A stretch of 64,000 nt of DNA from Apricaphanius iberus (lineage: Eukaryota > Chordata > Actinopteri > Cyprinodontiformes > Aphaniidae), in NCBI GenBank assembly GCA_028564705.1, contig JAPXFQ010002103.1, positions 744,001 to 808,000 of the forward strand, given 5' to 3'. Position 1 is the first letter of the stretch; each line of letters starts with the position of its first letter. The notes below the pieces were generated by a model that did not search any database, was not told the DNA's origin, and saw only the letters and a program-made list of their open reading frames with translations. Below are positions 17,570 to 29,136 of this stretch, piece after piece. The position numbers and the translations under genes were made by a program.

Positions 17570-18867
17570 CAGTCAAAACCTAAAGTTTACATACACTCTG
17601 TGGAAACGCACATATCCTTTTTTTCCTCACTGTCCAACATGAAAACGGAATAAACTTTTCCTATTCTAGGTCAATTACAATTAATACAATTATTTCTATT
17701 TACTAAATGTCAAAATAAAAAGAGGAGGATTTTTTCAGATATTTTTGAATCACTTTTTTCAAAGTCAGAAGTTTACATACACTAAGATCACTATGCCTTT
17801 AAACAATTTGGGAAAGCCAATATAATGATGCCATCTCTTTGAAGGAGTCTGATAGGTTAATTGACCTCAGCTGAGTTAATTAGAGACACACCTGTGGATG
17901 TATTTAAGGACACATTTTAAACACACTGCTTCCTTGTGAATCATCATGGGAAAATCAAAAGAAATCAGTCAAGAGATCAGGAAGAGAATTGTGGACTTGC
18001 ACAAGTCTGGTTCATCCTTGGGTGCAATTTCAAGATGCCTGCAGGTGCCACGTTCATCTGTTCAGACAATTATACGCAAGTATAGGCACAAGGGGAACAT
18101 CCAAACATCATATCGCTCTGGAAGGAGACGGATTCTGGGTCCCAGAGATGAACGCATTTTGGTCCGATATGTCCAGAACAACCCAAGGACTAAAGCAGAA
18201 GACCTTGTGAATATGCTGGCTAAAGATGGTAAAAGTGTTTCATTATCCACAGTGAAACGAGTATTGTACAGAAGAGGGCTGAAAGGCTGCTCTGCAAGAA
18301 AGAAGCCTGTACTCCAAAGGAAACACAAAAAAGCCAGACTACAGTTTGCTAATGCACACAAGGATAAAGACCTTATTTTTTGGAAACATGTCCTGTGGTC
18401 TGATGAGACTAAGATTGAACTTTTTGGACACAATGACCATCATTATGTTTGCAGGAAAAAAAGGGCGAAGCTTGCAGGCCTCAGAACACCATCCCAACTG
18501 TGAAACATGGGGGTGGTAGCATCATGTTATGGGGTTGTTTTGAAGCAGGGGGGACTGGTGCACTTCACAAAATAGATGGTATTATGAAGAAGGAACACTA
18601 TGTGGAAATATTGAAGCAATATCTGAAGACATCTGCCAGGAAGTTGAAGCTTGGGCGCAAATGGGTCTTTCAAAGGGACAATGATCCAAAGCATACTGCC
18701 AAACTGGTTGCTAAGTGGCTTAAGGATAACAAAGTCAATGTTTTGGAGTGGCCATCACAGAGCCCAGATCTAAATCCCATTGAAAATTTATGGGCAGAAC
18801 TGAAAAGAAGTGTACTAGCAAGGCGACCTACAAACTTGGCTCAGTTATACCAGTTCTGTCAGGAGGA
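17570..18867 (+). mobile_element. Sleeping Beauty-like Tc1 transposon, right end missing
   Basis: The left inverted repeat has the two-direct-repeat layout of this group. The outer repeat at about 17570-17597 holds AAGTTTACATACAC, and the inner one at about 17763-17782 holds GAAGTTTACATACACTAAG. The transposase gene follows. Similarity ends abruptly at about 18867, so the transposase C-terminus and the right inverted repeat are gone and the copy cannot be mobilised as a unit. Confidence 0.9.
17946..18867 (+). pseudogene. Tc1/Sleeping Beauty-type transposase, frameshifted and 3'-truncated
   Basis: This DDE transposase would cut and paste at TA sites. It starts MGKSKEISQEIRKRIVDLHK, followed by two helix-turn-helix parts (PRSSVQTIIRKY and SVSLSTVKRVLYRRG) with a GRRR AT-hook-like linker between them. 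The catalytic residues are visible: Asp in LWSDETKIELFG, Asp in RDNDPKHTA, and Glu in DLNPIENLW. One extra A in the A-run near 18455 shifts the frame after HHYVCRKK, and the reading continues in the frame of 18449-18898. The homology stops after YQFCQE, so about 40 C-terminal residues typical of the family are lost. The level of decay is low. Confidence 0.9.
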
Positions 18868-19129
18868 TAAAAGCTATAATGAAAGCATGTATTCATAAAA
18901 AAGGCCAACGCGTACAAAAACTGTTTTGGGGTAAAACACAAGGAGAAGAAAGCGACTTAATACTGGGAGGCTGATTACTGGAACAAGGAACAGGTTAGAG
19001 CTGTGACAGGAGACCAGGCAGGCTGAGGGAAAGGGAGAGAGAGAGATGGCACAGAAGGAGCAAGGAGGGGAGTAAACACCATGAAGGAAAACGTAACTCC
19101 AACAAAATGTGAAAAGAAATAAACTACAA
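18868..19129. other. camk1d intron, no recognised feature
   Basis: Purine-rich DNA (GGGAGAGAGAGAG at about 19033) between two mobile elements. Confidence 0.4.
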
Positions 19130-20006
19130 CTATGGCTGAGTGGTACACCGAAAATTTACCGATACAGAAATGTATGACTGTTACTGAGGTCATTTTGCCC
19201 GTGCAAAAAAGAAAGAATAGATGTGTTTTAGTTTAGCAGTGCTCCTGCCCCTTTAAGAAATAGGTGTTGCCATGAGTCATGTGACTACACACAGTCATGT
19301 GACATACAGAGGCCATAATACCCAACTGAGGCGAAAGCGCTGCTAACGCAGCTACTGTGTAGCTATATTTAGCAAGAGTTTAGACTCATCTACCGACTGT
19401 TTTTCAGAAAAATGCAACTGGCGACAAATAAAGTGACTTTTTATGGTGTTATTGGATATTTAGACGCTAAAGTGGAGGACGTATTTGTTACTGCAGCAAC
19501 GGAGCTGCAGAGCCTTTCTAGCTCAACAGCTCCCCCACCCAGGTTCTGCTCAAGCGGAGCAGATATTAAGCCCGCTGAGTTGCTCCTTGAAGCCGCCGCC
19601 TGTTCCCACCTACTGCTCCGATGTAAAAGATTTTCTGCCTAAAATAAACAACTGCACACTATAGTTACCTATTTTACTCAGCCCCTGTCACTTCCTCACT
19701 TCATCTGGTCTGTGTGATCACTTCTGAGTTTAAACTGGACTCTTAAGAAATACAGAAAGGAGTGGGAATCAAACACTGAATTAAAAGGCTTTTTGAAGCC
19801 TTTCTATAGCAAGAATCCACACATATTTTACACAGTTTGCACATTTTAAAAAGCGTTATGTAAATTTGGCCACTACTGGACACTGACTACAGAAAATGAG
19901 GGGGTGGGGTGGGGTGGTGATGCGGTCATTGTTATCCACTTATCGTTATGGAGGTGAAATGCTCAATATACCGTGATATTAATTTTACCTCATATCGCCC
20001 AGCCGT
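19130..20006. mobile_element. hAT-like non-autonomous element
   Basis: The left end CTATGGCTGAGTGG and the inverted right end ACGGCTGGGCGATATGAGG are related; GGGCTGGGCGATATG is a common fish hAT terminus. Flanks AACTACAA (19122-19129) and AACTACAG (20007-20014) are an 8-bp duplication with one mismatch. Open frame 19412-19642 begins MQLATNKVTFYGVIGYLDAK but shows no domain I recognise. Confidence 0.65.
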
Positions 20007-20131
20007 AACTACAGCTACTAATTAGAAGTAAGAAACTTATTTCAGGAAAGGAATAATAGACGGGAATGACTCAAAAGTACTAAGATTGACGAAAACCCAA
20101 ACAACCAAAGATCCCAATTCTCTCAGGAGCA

Positions 20132-20411
20132 GTGATGGGCAGTAACATGTTAGAAGTAGTGAGTAAATAAAGGGATTAAAACTGCAAGAAAAAGTATTTA
20201 GATTACTATTATTTACCTGCTAGCATAACAGTCAGTTTGCCCAAAAGGACAATTGTTTTATAGCATATTAGAGTTGGTCATTAAGGTTGTTTTTTAAGTA
20301 TTTGGGTAAAGTAATAATTAAAGTAACTCATTGCTTTTGAAAGTAGGAAATTAGTAAGGTAACTGTTAATTATTAATTGATTACTATTTCAAAGTAACTT
20401 GAGCAGCACTG
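20132..20411. mobile_element. hAT-like MITE remnant
   Basis: The left end CAGTGATGGGCAGTAAC and the inverted right end CAGTGCTGCTCAAGTTAC resemble a teleost hAT MITE family with AGTAAC-rich subterminal repeats. No matching 8-bp duplication is seen. Confidence 0.5.
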
Positions 20412-20664
20412 GTAATGAGTCAGAAAGAAGATTGGTATTGTTAAGGAGAGTCACTTAGAGAAAGCCTTCTCTGTAAAAGAAAATAACAGGAAAACTTTGT
20501 AAAAACTTCTTCAAATTAAACCAGAACACCATGTTTGTAGAAAGCCCGGGCCAAGCATCAAACACAGTGTTGGCTGTGTTATGATGTGGGCCTATTTTGT
20601 GAACGTCATGCCTGACAACAAAAGGTGTAGAAATCGCAGCTAAGCTTTTGTCTCCCGTTGTCAG

Positions 20665-20789
20665 GTCTCCCTGCACCCGTCACCCCCTGCAGCCTGGCAT
20701 CGGCAGCCTCTTCACCCGCTGCGGGGGCGGAGCTAAACCGGCCCCACCCCTCAGCTGTTCCCGCACCGATGATGACGGAGACCAAGTGA
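20665..20789 (+). CDS. camk1d: camk1d last coding exon
   Basis: The exon follows TCCCGTTGTCAG. Read in the phase set by the previous exon (split Cys), it encodes LPAPVTPCSLASAASSPAAG and then AELNRPHPSAVPAPMMTETK to a TGA at 20787. The pattern CLxPxTxCS...S-rich...GAE-RPxP...K parallels the final exon of human CAMK1D long isoform as I remember it (CLAPSTLCS..., GAERRPRP..., ending in K). That makes delta the likely paralogue. Another open frame over the same bases is a shadow. Confidence 0.85.
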
Positions 20790-21550
20790 CGCCAGGTCCC
20801 GCGGGGCACCAGCTGGGAGGCCACAGCGCTGTGAGACCCGAGAGAGTCCAAAAAAATCGAGGTGTGAAAGGGACGACCAGAGAGGAGCGCGATCTTACTC
20901 TTCCTCGTCCTTCCCGTTCTCGGATGCGTTCTCCCTCTCGGATATGCCGCCCGACTAGTTCCCCGCCCTACTCGATGGAGAGCAGTGGACCTCATTACCC
21001 CCAACCCTTACCATTCAGGCCACCATGGCCATACTTTACGCCCACTAGGATGGCTTGCAGGATTCTTCTTGTAGCAACAAAGGATCCACTGAGGAAGTCT
21101 GCATGGTCGGCTGCTCCGTGCTTCTGCTGCAGCTGGAAGGAGGAGGGGCTCATGGTGCATCTGGTGGCATCATTATTATTCAGTGTCAGTCAACTTCCTT
21201 CTGCAATCTTGGCTGTCCTGTTTGAGTTTAGTCACATTGTTTTTTTTATTTCAACTGTTTGCAAATGGATTGTTCCATTCTTTATTCTTCCTGTTCATTT
21301 TAAACAAGGCATGTTTAACTTTCAACATCGTCAGCATCGTCACATTGATATCGCCACTTTGGTATAATTACTGTAAATAAGCCATAGCTGAGATAATTGA
21401 CAAGGAGTCAGTTACTTCATGGTAAGCTAGCATGTCATTCTGTAGGCATTTCTCTAAATAATAGCCAATTTCTCATAATTCCATAGTCTTTTTTCTCTAT
21501 CACTACTTTCTGCGTTTTGAATATCGATGCAAAATAAAGGCTTGACTGTG
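20790..21550 (+). other. camk1d: camk1d 3' untranslated region (predicted)
   Basis: No further exon is seen after the stop. The first full AATAAA on the + strand that I noted is at 21533-21538, about 745 bases downstream; a weaker AATAAG lies at about 21376. The true poly(A) site is not provable from sequence. Confidence 0.45.
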
Positions 21551-22106
21551 TTCTGTGCAATGAGCTCCCCTCTACACATTCTACCATCGTCAAAGACGGA
21601 TTTGATGACACGTTTGAGGGAAAATGCCCCACATTGCATCTGTAAGTGTCTCTATGTGTCCTTACGCGCTTGTTTTCAATGTTCATGCTTGCAGAAGTGC
21701 TTTAAAAGTCCCATGTGACTGTTGAGGTGTGGAGACGTGCAGCGTTATCTTTTTTTGCACAGGGAACGTCAGACATCTCTGACAAACTAGCTGCCATGCA
21801 CACGGATTTATCAGATCTGGGGGAAAAAGATTGTAAACCTATGAAAAAAAAACAAATGGATGTCTTGTAAAGGTTGGTAATTGTGTGAAGTTATGTAATT
21901 TGTTTAGTTTAGTTTTTTTTGTAATGAGTACCCTTTAAGGGCGACACAAAGAGGACACCATATGCAGTAAATGGAAAAGAAACGATATAGATCTGTGTTT
22001 ACTAGATAAGTACCTCCGCATTGGAGTGTTAGATAGTTGATATCAAAGGCCGTTTTAGTTTCCCCATTGGCTCAGAGTGACCCACAGTCAGTGCAAGAAC
22101 TCGTAT

Positions 22107-23893
22107 CCCTTGAGCTTTTTCACATTTTGTCACATTATTACAAATCTCAGCGGGTTTACCTAAACACCTCTCTGAAAAGTGTGGCATGCCTATTCATTCA
22201 TTCTCCCTGAGTCATTTGTAAAACATCTTTTTCCCACCGCTGCAGGTCTCTGGGGGCGGTTCTACCATCTATTCACTTCTAGAGACAAAAATGAAGCAAT
22301 ATCTGCCTGTAAATCCCATTTTTGAATCATTATTTGCTGAAGAAAATCATAACACATCATAATGCTAAATATTACCATATTTCACCAGTAATGGTGTAAT
22401 TTTCCCAGCATATCCACTGGGGCTTGAAAAGGATTAAAAGTTGATCAACTGATGTGAGTAAAATTAAGACCCTCACAAGTATTAAAAATTCAAATAATAA
22501 GTTTGTCTTTAAAAGATAGACTAAAGTTAACTGGTAAAATAGTTTTTCCTTCTTATATGCCGTCTGTTGCTCAGGTTCCCGTACCATGTGACTTTACGTA
22601 CTATCGCTATAAATGACGTCACCAACGTGACACATCCTACAAATTTAAGGTTATAGATAAAATCTCTGATTCCTATATTAACAAAAATATCTTATCACAA
22701 GGAGAACTAGGAACTGGCAGTGTATTAACTGAGTTAAACATGGCGGACTGGCAAGAGATCATATTGCCGGAGGTTCGTAAATAGACATCATCGTTTCCGC
22801 GCGGAATGTTCATGCGGCAAGCATAAACCAAGCTTAATTCGACCACCTCCAAAGCAATATCTTCAGTCCCGCCATCCGACCTCAGGGTGGCACTTGCGAG
22901 CACACCAATGCAGCGGGATGAGGTGATTTAGTGTTTACGCACAGCGGTTAACCACAACTCATTGAACTCTAACCTCAGTCCCTCATTACTTGGGCAAATT
23001 TGAATAAGCTTTGCTTTTAATTAGAGTGTTATTGGCAAGATAGATTTCTTTCTATTTGAATCACAAAATATGACCATTAGTGCATTACGATAAAGTCTTA
23101 CGTTTATTTTAGAAGGCCTTAAAAAAATTTAAATAGGGCTCAAATGTATTCTAAGATCCCTGCTTATACCCTGTTTCAAGTCTTCTTAAGATGGTTGGAG
23201 TACTCCCAGGATCTCCCTGTATTCTCTTCCATCCATTTTGCCGTTACTTGACCAGCTCTCTGCCCTCCTTGACGGAAAGGATCCCCACATCATGATGCTG
23301 CCACCACCACCAAGATTACTGGTCACGGTGACATGCAGTGCTAACTTCCTAGTTGATTAGACTAATTTTCATTCCTATCAACTGAAGAAATATAGTCCCA
23401 CATCATGATGCTGCCACCACCAAAATTCACCAGTCATGATGTGAGCGGTTTGGTTTTGAGTCTTCTAAAGGTAATCGGTTGGACTACTTCCAGGATATCC
23501 CTTTATTTATCTGCCTCCTTCTTCCCATCAGCTGGGATCGGCTTCCCTCTCCTGGTTGGAGAAAAATATCCCCACATCCTGATGCTGCCACCACAGATTT
23601 ATAGCAGAGGAGTGGACCGTAGATAACAGTCAGCTCACTTCTGGTTATGCTCTATGTTATTTAGTAGTATCAAGAGCAAAGAGGTGCTAAACACTAGCAC
23701 CCTTTTCAGATTTTTACTTGTAAATAAACAGAAACCAAAAGGTATCTTCACCTTCGACTTCTCGATTATGGACTAGTTTGTGCTGGTCTAGCTTATAAAC
23801 TTGGAAAACTATATATTAAAGTATGCGGTTTTTAATATGGCAAAAAATGGAAAAATTCAAGGGGTGTGAATACTTTTTTGATGCACTGTGGTC
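22107..23893 (-). mobile_element. Degraded Tc1-like element with long terminal arms
   Basis: The left arm (TTTTTCACATTTTGTCACAT) and the right arm (ATTCAAGGGGTGTGAATACT) match the ends of a common teleost Tc1-like family. CCACATCATGATGCTGCCAC at about 23285, 23400 and 23574 is the reverse strand of the Tc1 transposase motif GGGSIMMWG, here in three diverged copies. No open transposase survives. Boundaries are approximate. Confidence 0.45.
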
Positions 23894-23899
23894 CCAAAA

Positions 23900-26836
23900 A
23901 AAGACGTCTATACGCAGGATGGGTAGGAAACCATTTCAGAATGTCAGGATGGTGTTTTTACCCGCCGTTTTTTCCCCTCTCTAACGAAGCCATGACCTCC
24001 AGTTCTTGTTCTTTAAGCTGCACCCAGTTCAGAAGTCCTCAGGGAAACCTGCAGCTGCACTGTGAGCTGGCCCACACCAGATTCCTGGTGGGTTGTTTTA
24101 TTTTTTTCATACCTCATCACAGTAAGAGTGGTTATGGTTAATAATCCAAGGTTTAAAATCTGAGCTCAGCTCGTATCCTATTGTATTAGTGATGTGTGAC
24201 AAGATCTCTGAGGATATGGAAAAGACAAATATCCTTTAAGTTGTGGACTTCTTGAAGCTATTACATAATTAGATACAGCCTAGTTTTTTTCTAAATGAAT
24301 CTGTTAGCCTCTCTGTGGATTTTAATAGATTAGTTTTTTCCTGTAGATTTCTTTTTCTCTCCTTTTTTTCTTTGTCCTGATTTAGACAACCCAACTTGTA
24401 GTATTCATTTTATTTAGACACAACTCAAAACCAGAAGTGTTCACTGCCAGGTGCTCACTCACACACACATATCAGATCGTCATGTCCGTATTAGATGCAA
24501 ATTTTATAATCCCTTTATTGTGAATTGTAGCCAAAGACTTGTGTTGATCTTTTAAGACAAATTGATTCATTGTTGAGTTGTTGACTAGTTAAAGCAGAGT
24601 TATTCTGAGAAGAAGTACTTCAGAACACAAGCAAAAACTAAGGGCTGAACTCCATCTGCAAACTAATCTAGAAACCTATTGACCTTTACTCCCTTCTCTT
24701 GCCATATATATGTGTTATTGTCTACACAGCCGTGCTGCTAAAAGGAAAAGAGGAAGAGGGTTTTCAGTCCTGGACCTAAGTCCAATTACAGTAGGGTTGA
24801 CAGTAAATCAAAATGCAACACAGCCGCATGGTTCTGTATGTTAGGAATCAACTATTCCACCCTGAAGGTGATTTAAATGGGAAACGAGACACTTCAAATG
24901 GAGGTCTAAGAAGTCAGCATTTTTTGTCTTTAGAGATTACTTACAGCATGCTTTGATTTTTCACGTCTGTTTTCCTTCTCTAGTGGGGGTTATATCACTG
25001 CTAAAACTCTTCTCTGGTTTCAGGTTATTATTCTGGACTATTCTAGATCGTCTGTCGTCTCAATTCTCTGTTGACTAAACTCACTTTTGTCTCTTTTTAG
25101 AAACGACTCTAGGTCATTTGGTGATTTGTGATTTGCTTATTAATTATGTGCTGTATTCTTCCAAACTGGGAATTATTGTTTGGCTCTGGGTTCACAGGAA
25201 ATAGTGGAGGATGGGATTCATGCAATGTAAGGTCGAAACAGTTGATGGTCAGCACACTTTTAAAGGTTATGTTGCAAATATGGACTATTACTACTAACTG
25301 TAAAAAAAAAAAAAAAAAAAAATTAAAGGTACTGTTACTTTTTTGTTGTTTTTTTTTTATGAAGATTCTGTTAAAAGTTTGGTTTGATGTAGAAACTTGG
25401 TTGTCACAAACCATAATAATGACCATCCTGTTTGAAACCCCCATTACTGACCTGTCACTTTTCCACAATGCAACCTTTTGGATCCCTTCAAATGACACAA
25501 TACATTAAAATAGCTGAAAGAGAATAAAAATCAAATTACCGTAAATTTGTCATCACTTTCAAGGAGCTGCATTCAAACCCTTTTTTGGAGACCTTCTCAA
25601 AGAGAAGTTTAAATCACAAAAAACAGAGTCCATATACAATGTGTCATTACCCTTTTCTATAAGGAAAAAAATGTATTCACTGATAAACTTTAATTGTTGA
25701 TAGTTTAATACTATTTATTCAACAGATAAATAGAAACTTTTTCAAATACAACTGCTGATCTAGAGATACAATATACTATTATTGCAACATGTCAAAAAAA
25801 TGTAAAACTTAGTTTTCTGATTACCTCGTCTATTTTAACACATAGACAACCCGCGTTTGGGGCGGTGTGAACGCACCATACAGTAAGTCACGCCCTTCTA
25901 CTTCTGGTCCATAGAGTTAGCCACAGTTAGCTTTCCATTTTTCAGTTGGGATGTCCTTTGTTTCGGGTCTCCATCTTCCTTACCATTACCTTCTGTGTTA
26001 ATAACCTAAATCTAAACATGATGTTGACTTAAATGATCCTAAAAATGTGTGAACACTGTTGGGTTATTTTAACATGGCAGAACTCCCCATTTGTTTTGAA
26101 CCCACGATGACTGTTAGCTGGAAAGCTAACTCTTTGGTTCCATCAATAGTTCAAGTAGGACTGCATAATATCAGGAAAATATATAATTGCAATGGTATTG
26201 CTGGAAAAGCGGAATAATTTTTTCATTAAGAAGCATAATAGTGAATTTTAATACTTATGTATTTTTTGTGTTTGTTTTCTTTTGTCTTGCTTAAGAAGTC
26301 CATTCATACTAATTAACTTTGTAATTCAGGATTCTTGAAGTAAAGATCTTTTTAAAGATTGAGCAGCTAATATCTTTCCTGCAGTAGATAGCTGTATTGG
26401 AACGTACATTTTGTAAAAATCTTGATAAGACGGTCCTGGAGGCTGAAGCTCACTGGTTGTCCCAAAGTGGCAAAGACCAAAGCAGACTACTGTACTCTTA
26501 AAACAGCTAATTAACTAATAACCCATCTGAAAAACATAAGCAATTTGATATGTTTTATGAATCTTTAAACTGTTCTTTTTGCATCAGAGGATTACTCGCG
26601 TAGAATCCAAGGATTATTTATGCAGGAAATAGTAGTAGGAAGTGGTGCATCACCATTGATCTTCCTAACTCTGAGCAGAGCAAGTGTTTAATAGAAACAT
26701 AAGGCCATTTACAGATCCATATAATCCTTTATGATAAAAGTGTTGCATTTTTTTTTGTTTCTTTTCTATATCGCTTTAGTTTTAAATCAGGCAAAAACTC
26801 GAACAGGAGGAACTTTACACGTTCCCCTTTCAGTAT
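23900..26836. other. Intergenic AT-rich DNA
   Basis: No gene recognised. A poly-A run (about 25303-25322) explains the paired open frames at 25109-25508. The stretch around 25850-26000 looks repeat-like but is undefined. Confidence 0.5.
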
Positions 26837-27893
26837 TGTAATAAACCTTCCAGGAACAGCAGTGTTTTGTTTTTAAAGAGATTCACCAGAAAGAAAAGGG
26901 GAAGAACCAGGTTTTACCAAACAACAACAATCTTTATTTGCACAATAATTTAAGGCAACACGCAGCACAGACCTCAGTGAAGGCCAACCTAACTCAGGGT
27001 GAGGCACAAACAAGTAGATCCCTAAAACACAGGTGTAGGAGCCCCACCAAGAGCTAAAATGAACCACATCCCCTAGGGGCACGGCAACCCACACAACACA
27101 GCATACGGTCAAAGCCGTCACGCCTCACAGCAAACCCACCCGTGGTATATGGGCCACTAGGACAGGTAACCTCCCTTAATAGTTGCACCCTCCCCCGCCT
27201 CACGCTTGTAGTCTGCAATCTCCAAAAAGTTCCTATAGCTACGAATATTAAACACACAACAAAGAAAAGAAGGGAAAAAAAACACTAAAAACACTTTGGT
27301 TCCTCCCGGCATAGTCGGAGACCCTCCCCTAGGGTCTGAGCTTGAGCGCCGATGCTGTGATTCTTCAGCCAATTGCAGTACTGAAGTCACAGTTCAGAAA
27401 TCACAGAGAGTTCTTTTCCACGCGAATTCTGTTCGGTTAAAACTCATGAGGTCCCCATCACCACACAGCTCCCCTTCAGAGCAGTACGGCCCTGCCTGGA
27501 TCGGGACAGATCGAATCCCCACACACGGCAAGGAGATTCAATTCCTGGAGAACTGCTTGTCGCACTCCTAGTTCCCGCGCTCACTATCTCTCTCCCTGCC
27601 TAACACAGGAAACGTTCCTAACCACTAACTGTCTTCACCGTCGGCAGCCCTAACCAGCATGCGAACGGCACCCACCCGCTCCCACTGAGTGCTTTCACAG
27701 CTGCTTGGCTGGGCTGTCACCCGGTTACTGTCACCAAGCACTGACCTCCAGGTCCTCCCTCTGGTCTCGCCTCTCCTGGTCTTATTCCTCCTAACAAGCG
27801 ATTTCCTCAATAATCCCAGGTGCGATCAGTTACCTACTCAGCTGCAATCAGGCGCAGCTCACGCCCCTTCTCCAGAAGCCGCCACACACTACA
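26837..27893 (-). repeat. 3' LTR of the Ty3/Gypsy element
   Basis: The LTR starts TGTAATAAAC and ends CACTACA, and matches 32956-33991 along its whole length. On the - strand a purine tract (GGGAAGGGGGAG) lies directly before it, as expected for a 3' LTR. GTAT precedes it (26833-26836) and also follows the other LTR (33992-33995). Length is 1057 bp. Confidence 0.95.
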
Positions 27894-27927
27894 CTCCCCC
27901 TTCCCATAAACATGACTCGTCCCAGAG

Positions 27928-29136
27928 TCAAAACATTTCGTAGTCCTCAGCCCAGACAGGTGGTCTCCTCTGTCGTCGTTGCCGTCCCGCGTGGTTTTCC
28001 TCTTGTTCCGATGGGGTCTCCTCGTCAGCCTCTTGATCCATCCCCGACTCCAAGTCCTCTGTGTGTTGCTCTGATGACATAGCCGTCCTTCCTCCTTCCT
28101 CACCAACCTCTTGGGGCATCACCATGTCCCTCCAAGGTTCTCCATCAGTCTGTTGGTCAACCCTCTCCACGTTCTCCCTCATCTCTGGGGTTCTCCATCG
28201 CATCCAGCCATTGCTGCTGCTGCTGGGGCCCGTCAGATGTTCTTTGTTTTGTTGACTCTGTGGCCTTCGTTGGTGACTAGAAGCTGGTCGTTCCTGGTTG
28301 TGCTGTCCCTGTGGCCCTCCTTGGTGACTGGAATCTGCTATTGGACAAAGAAAAGGCTGAAGTCTGTTGAAATGTACCACTCTTTCAGCTCCTCCCTCAA
28401 GTAGCACTACTCTATACAGGACATCTGTAATTCGCTCTTTGATCCTGTAGGGGCCACTAAACCTCCTCTGAAGCTTGGGACAAACTCCCCTTTTTCTAGC
28501 CTTATTTTGAAGCCAGACCAACTCTCCTTCTGAATAGTACTGCCATCTCACTTTCATATCGAAGGCCTCCTTTTGCCTCCCGGAAGCTTTAGCCTGATGC
28601 CCCTTCACTGCCTCAGCTACTGTGGTTAATGTGTCCTGCAGCCTAGAAACGTATTCGGTGGTTGCAAAAAACCTTTCCCCATCCAGAGCAAACTTGACGT
28701 CTACAGGTAACACTGTTTCCTGTCCAAACAAAACTTTGTAAGGTGTGAAACCTGTACTTGAATGCACACTGCTCCGATAAGCCAACATCACATAAGGCAA
28801 CAATGCGTCCCAGTTAGTCTGATTTTCTTCAACAAACAGGGACAACATTGACAGCAAGGTCCTATTAAATCTTTCCACTAATCCATCTGATTTAGGATGG
28901 TATGGAGATGTACGAGTTTTGTGAATATTTAACAATTGACAGAGTTCTTTGAATAAACTTGATTCAAAATTCCTCCCTTGATCTGTGTGAATGGAACGGG
29001 GTGCCCCCAACCGGCAAACCCACTGTTCTGCCATCACTTTTGCCACGGTCCCCGCTTCCTGATTAATTAGAGGAAACGCCTCTGTCCACTTAGAGAAATA
29101 ATCTCCAATGACTAGAATGTACTTATTGTTCATCAA
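27928..29136 (-). pseudogene. Gypsy integrase core and C-terminal part (second half of pol)
   Basis: This frame carries the integrase catalytic core: Asp in GDYFSKWTEAF, Asp in IHTDQGRNFES and Glu in DGLVERFNRTL. A GPY/F module (RRFSGPYRIKERI) follows, then a long Gln/Glu/Arg-rich tail ending near 27928. The integrase zinc finger lies in the upstream frame (ending at 29123), with a 14-base overlap. The likely cause is a one-base loss in a short G run just before 29136, so this copy would not make a full Pol without correction. There is no env-like frame. Confidence 0.93.

Noticed and set aside
20606..21367. Large open frames on both strands over the last camk1d exon (239 aa on +, 132 aa on -)
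   Set aside because: The splice phase from the exon at 15351 selects a different + frame that matches the CaMK1 delta C-terminus; the others are shadows in GC-rich DNA.
25109..25508. Paired open frames of about 125 codons on both strands
   Set aside because: They cross a poly-A/poly-T run and show no domain.
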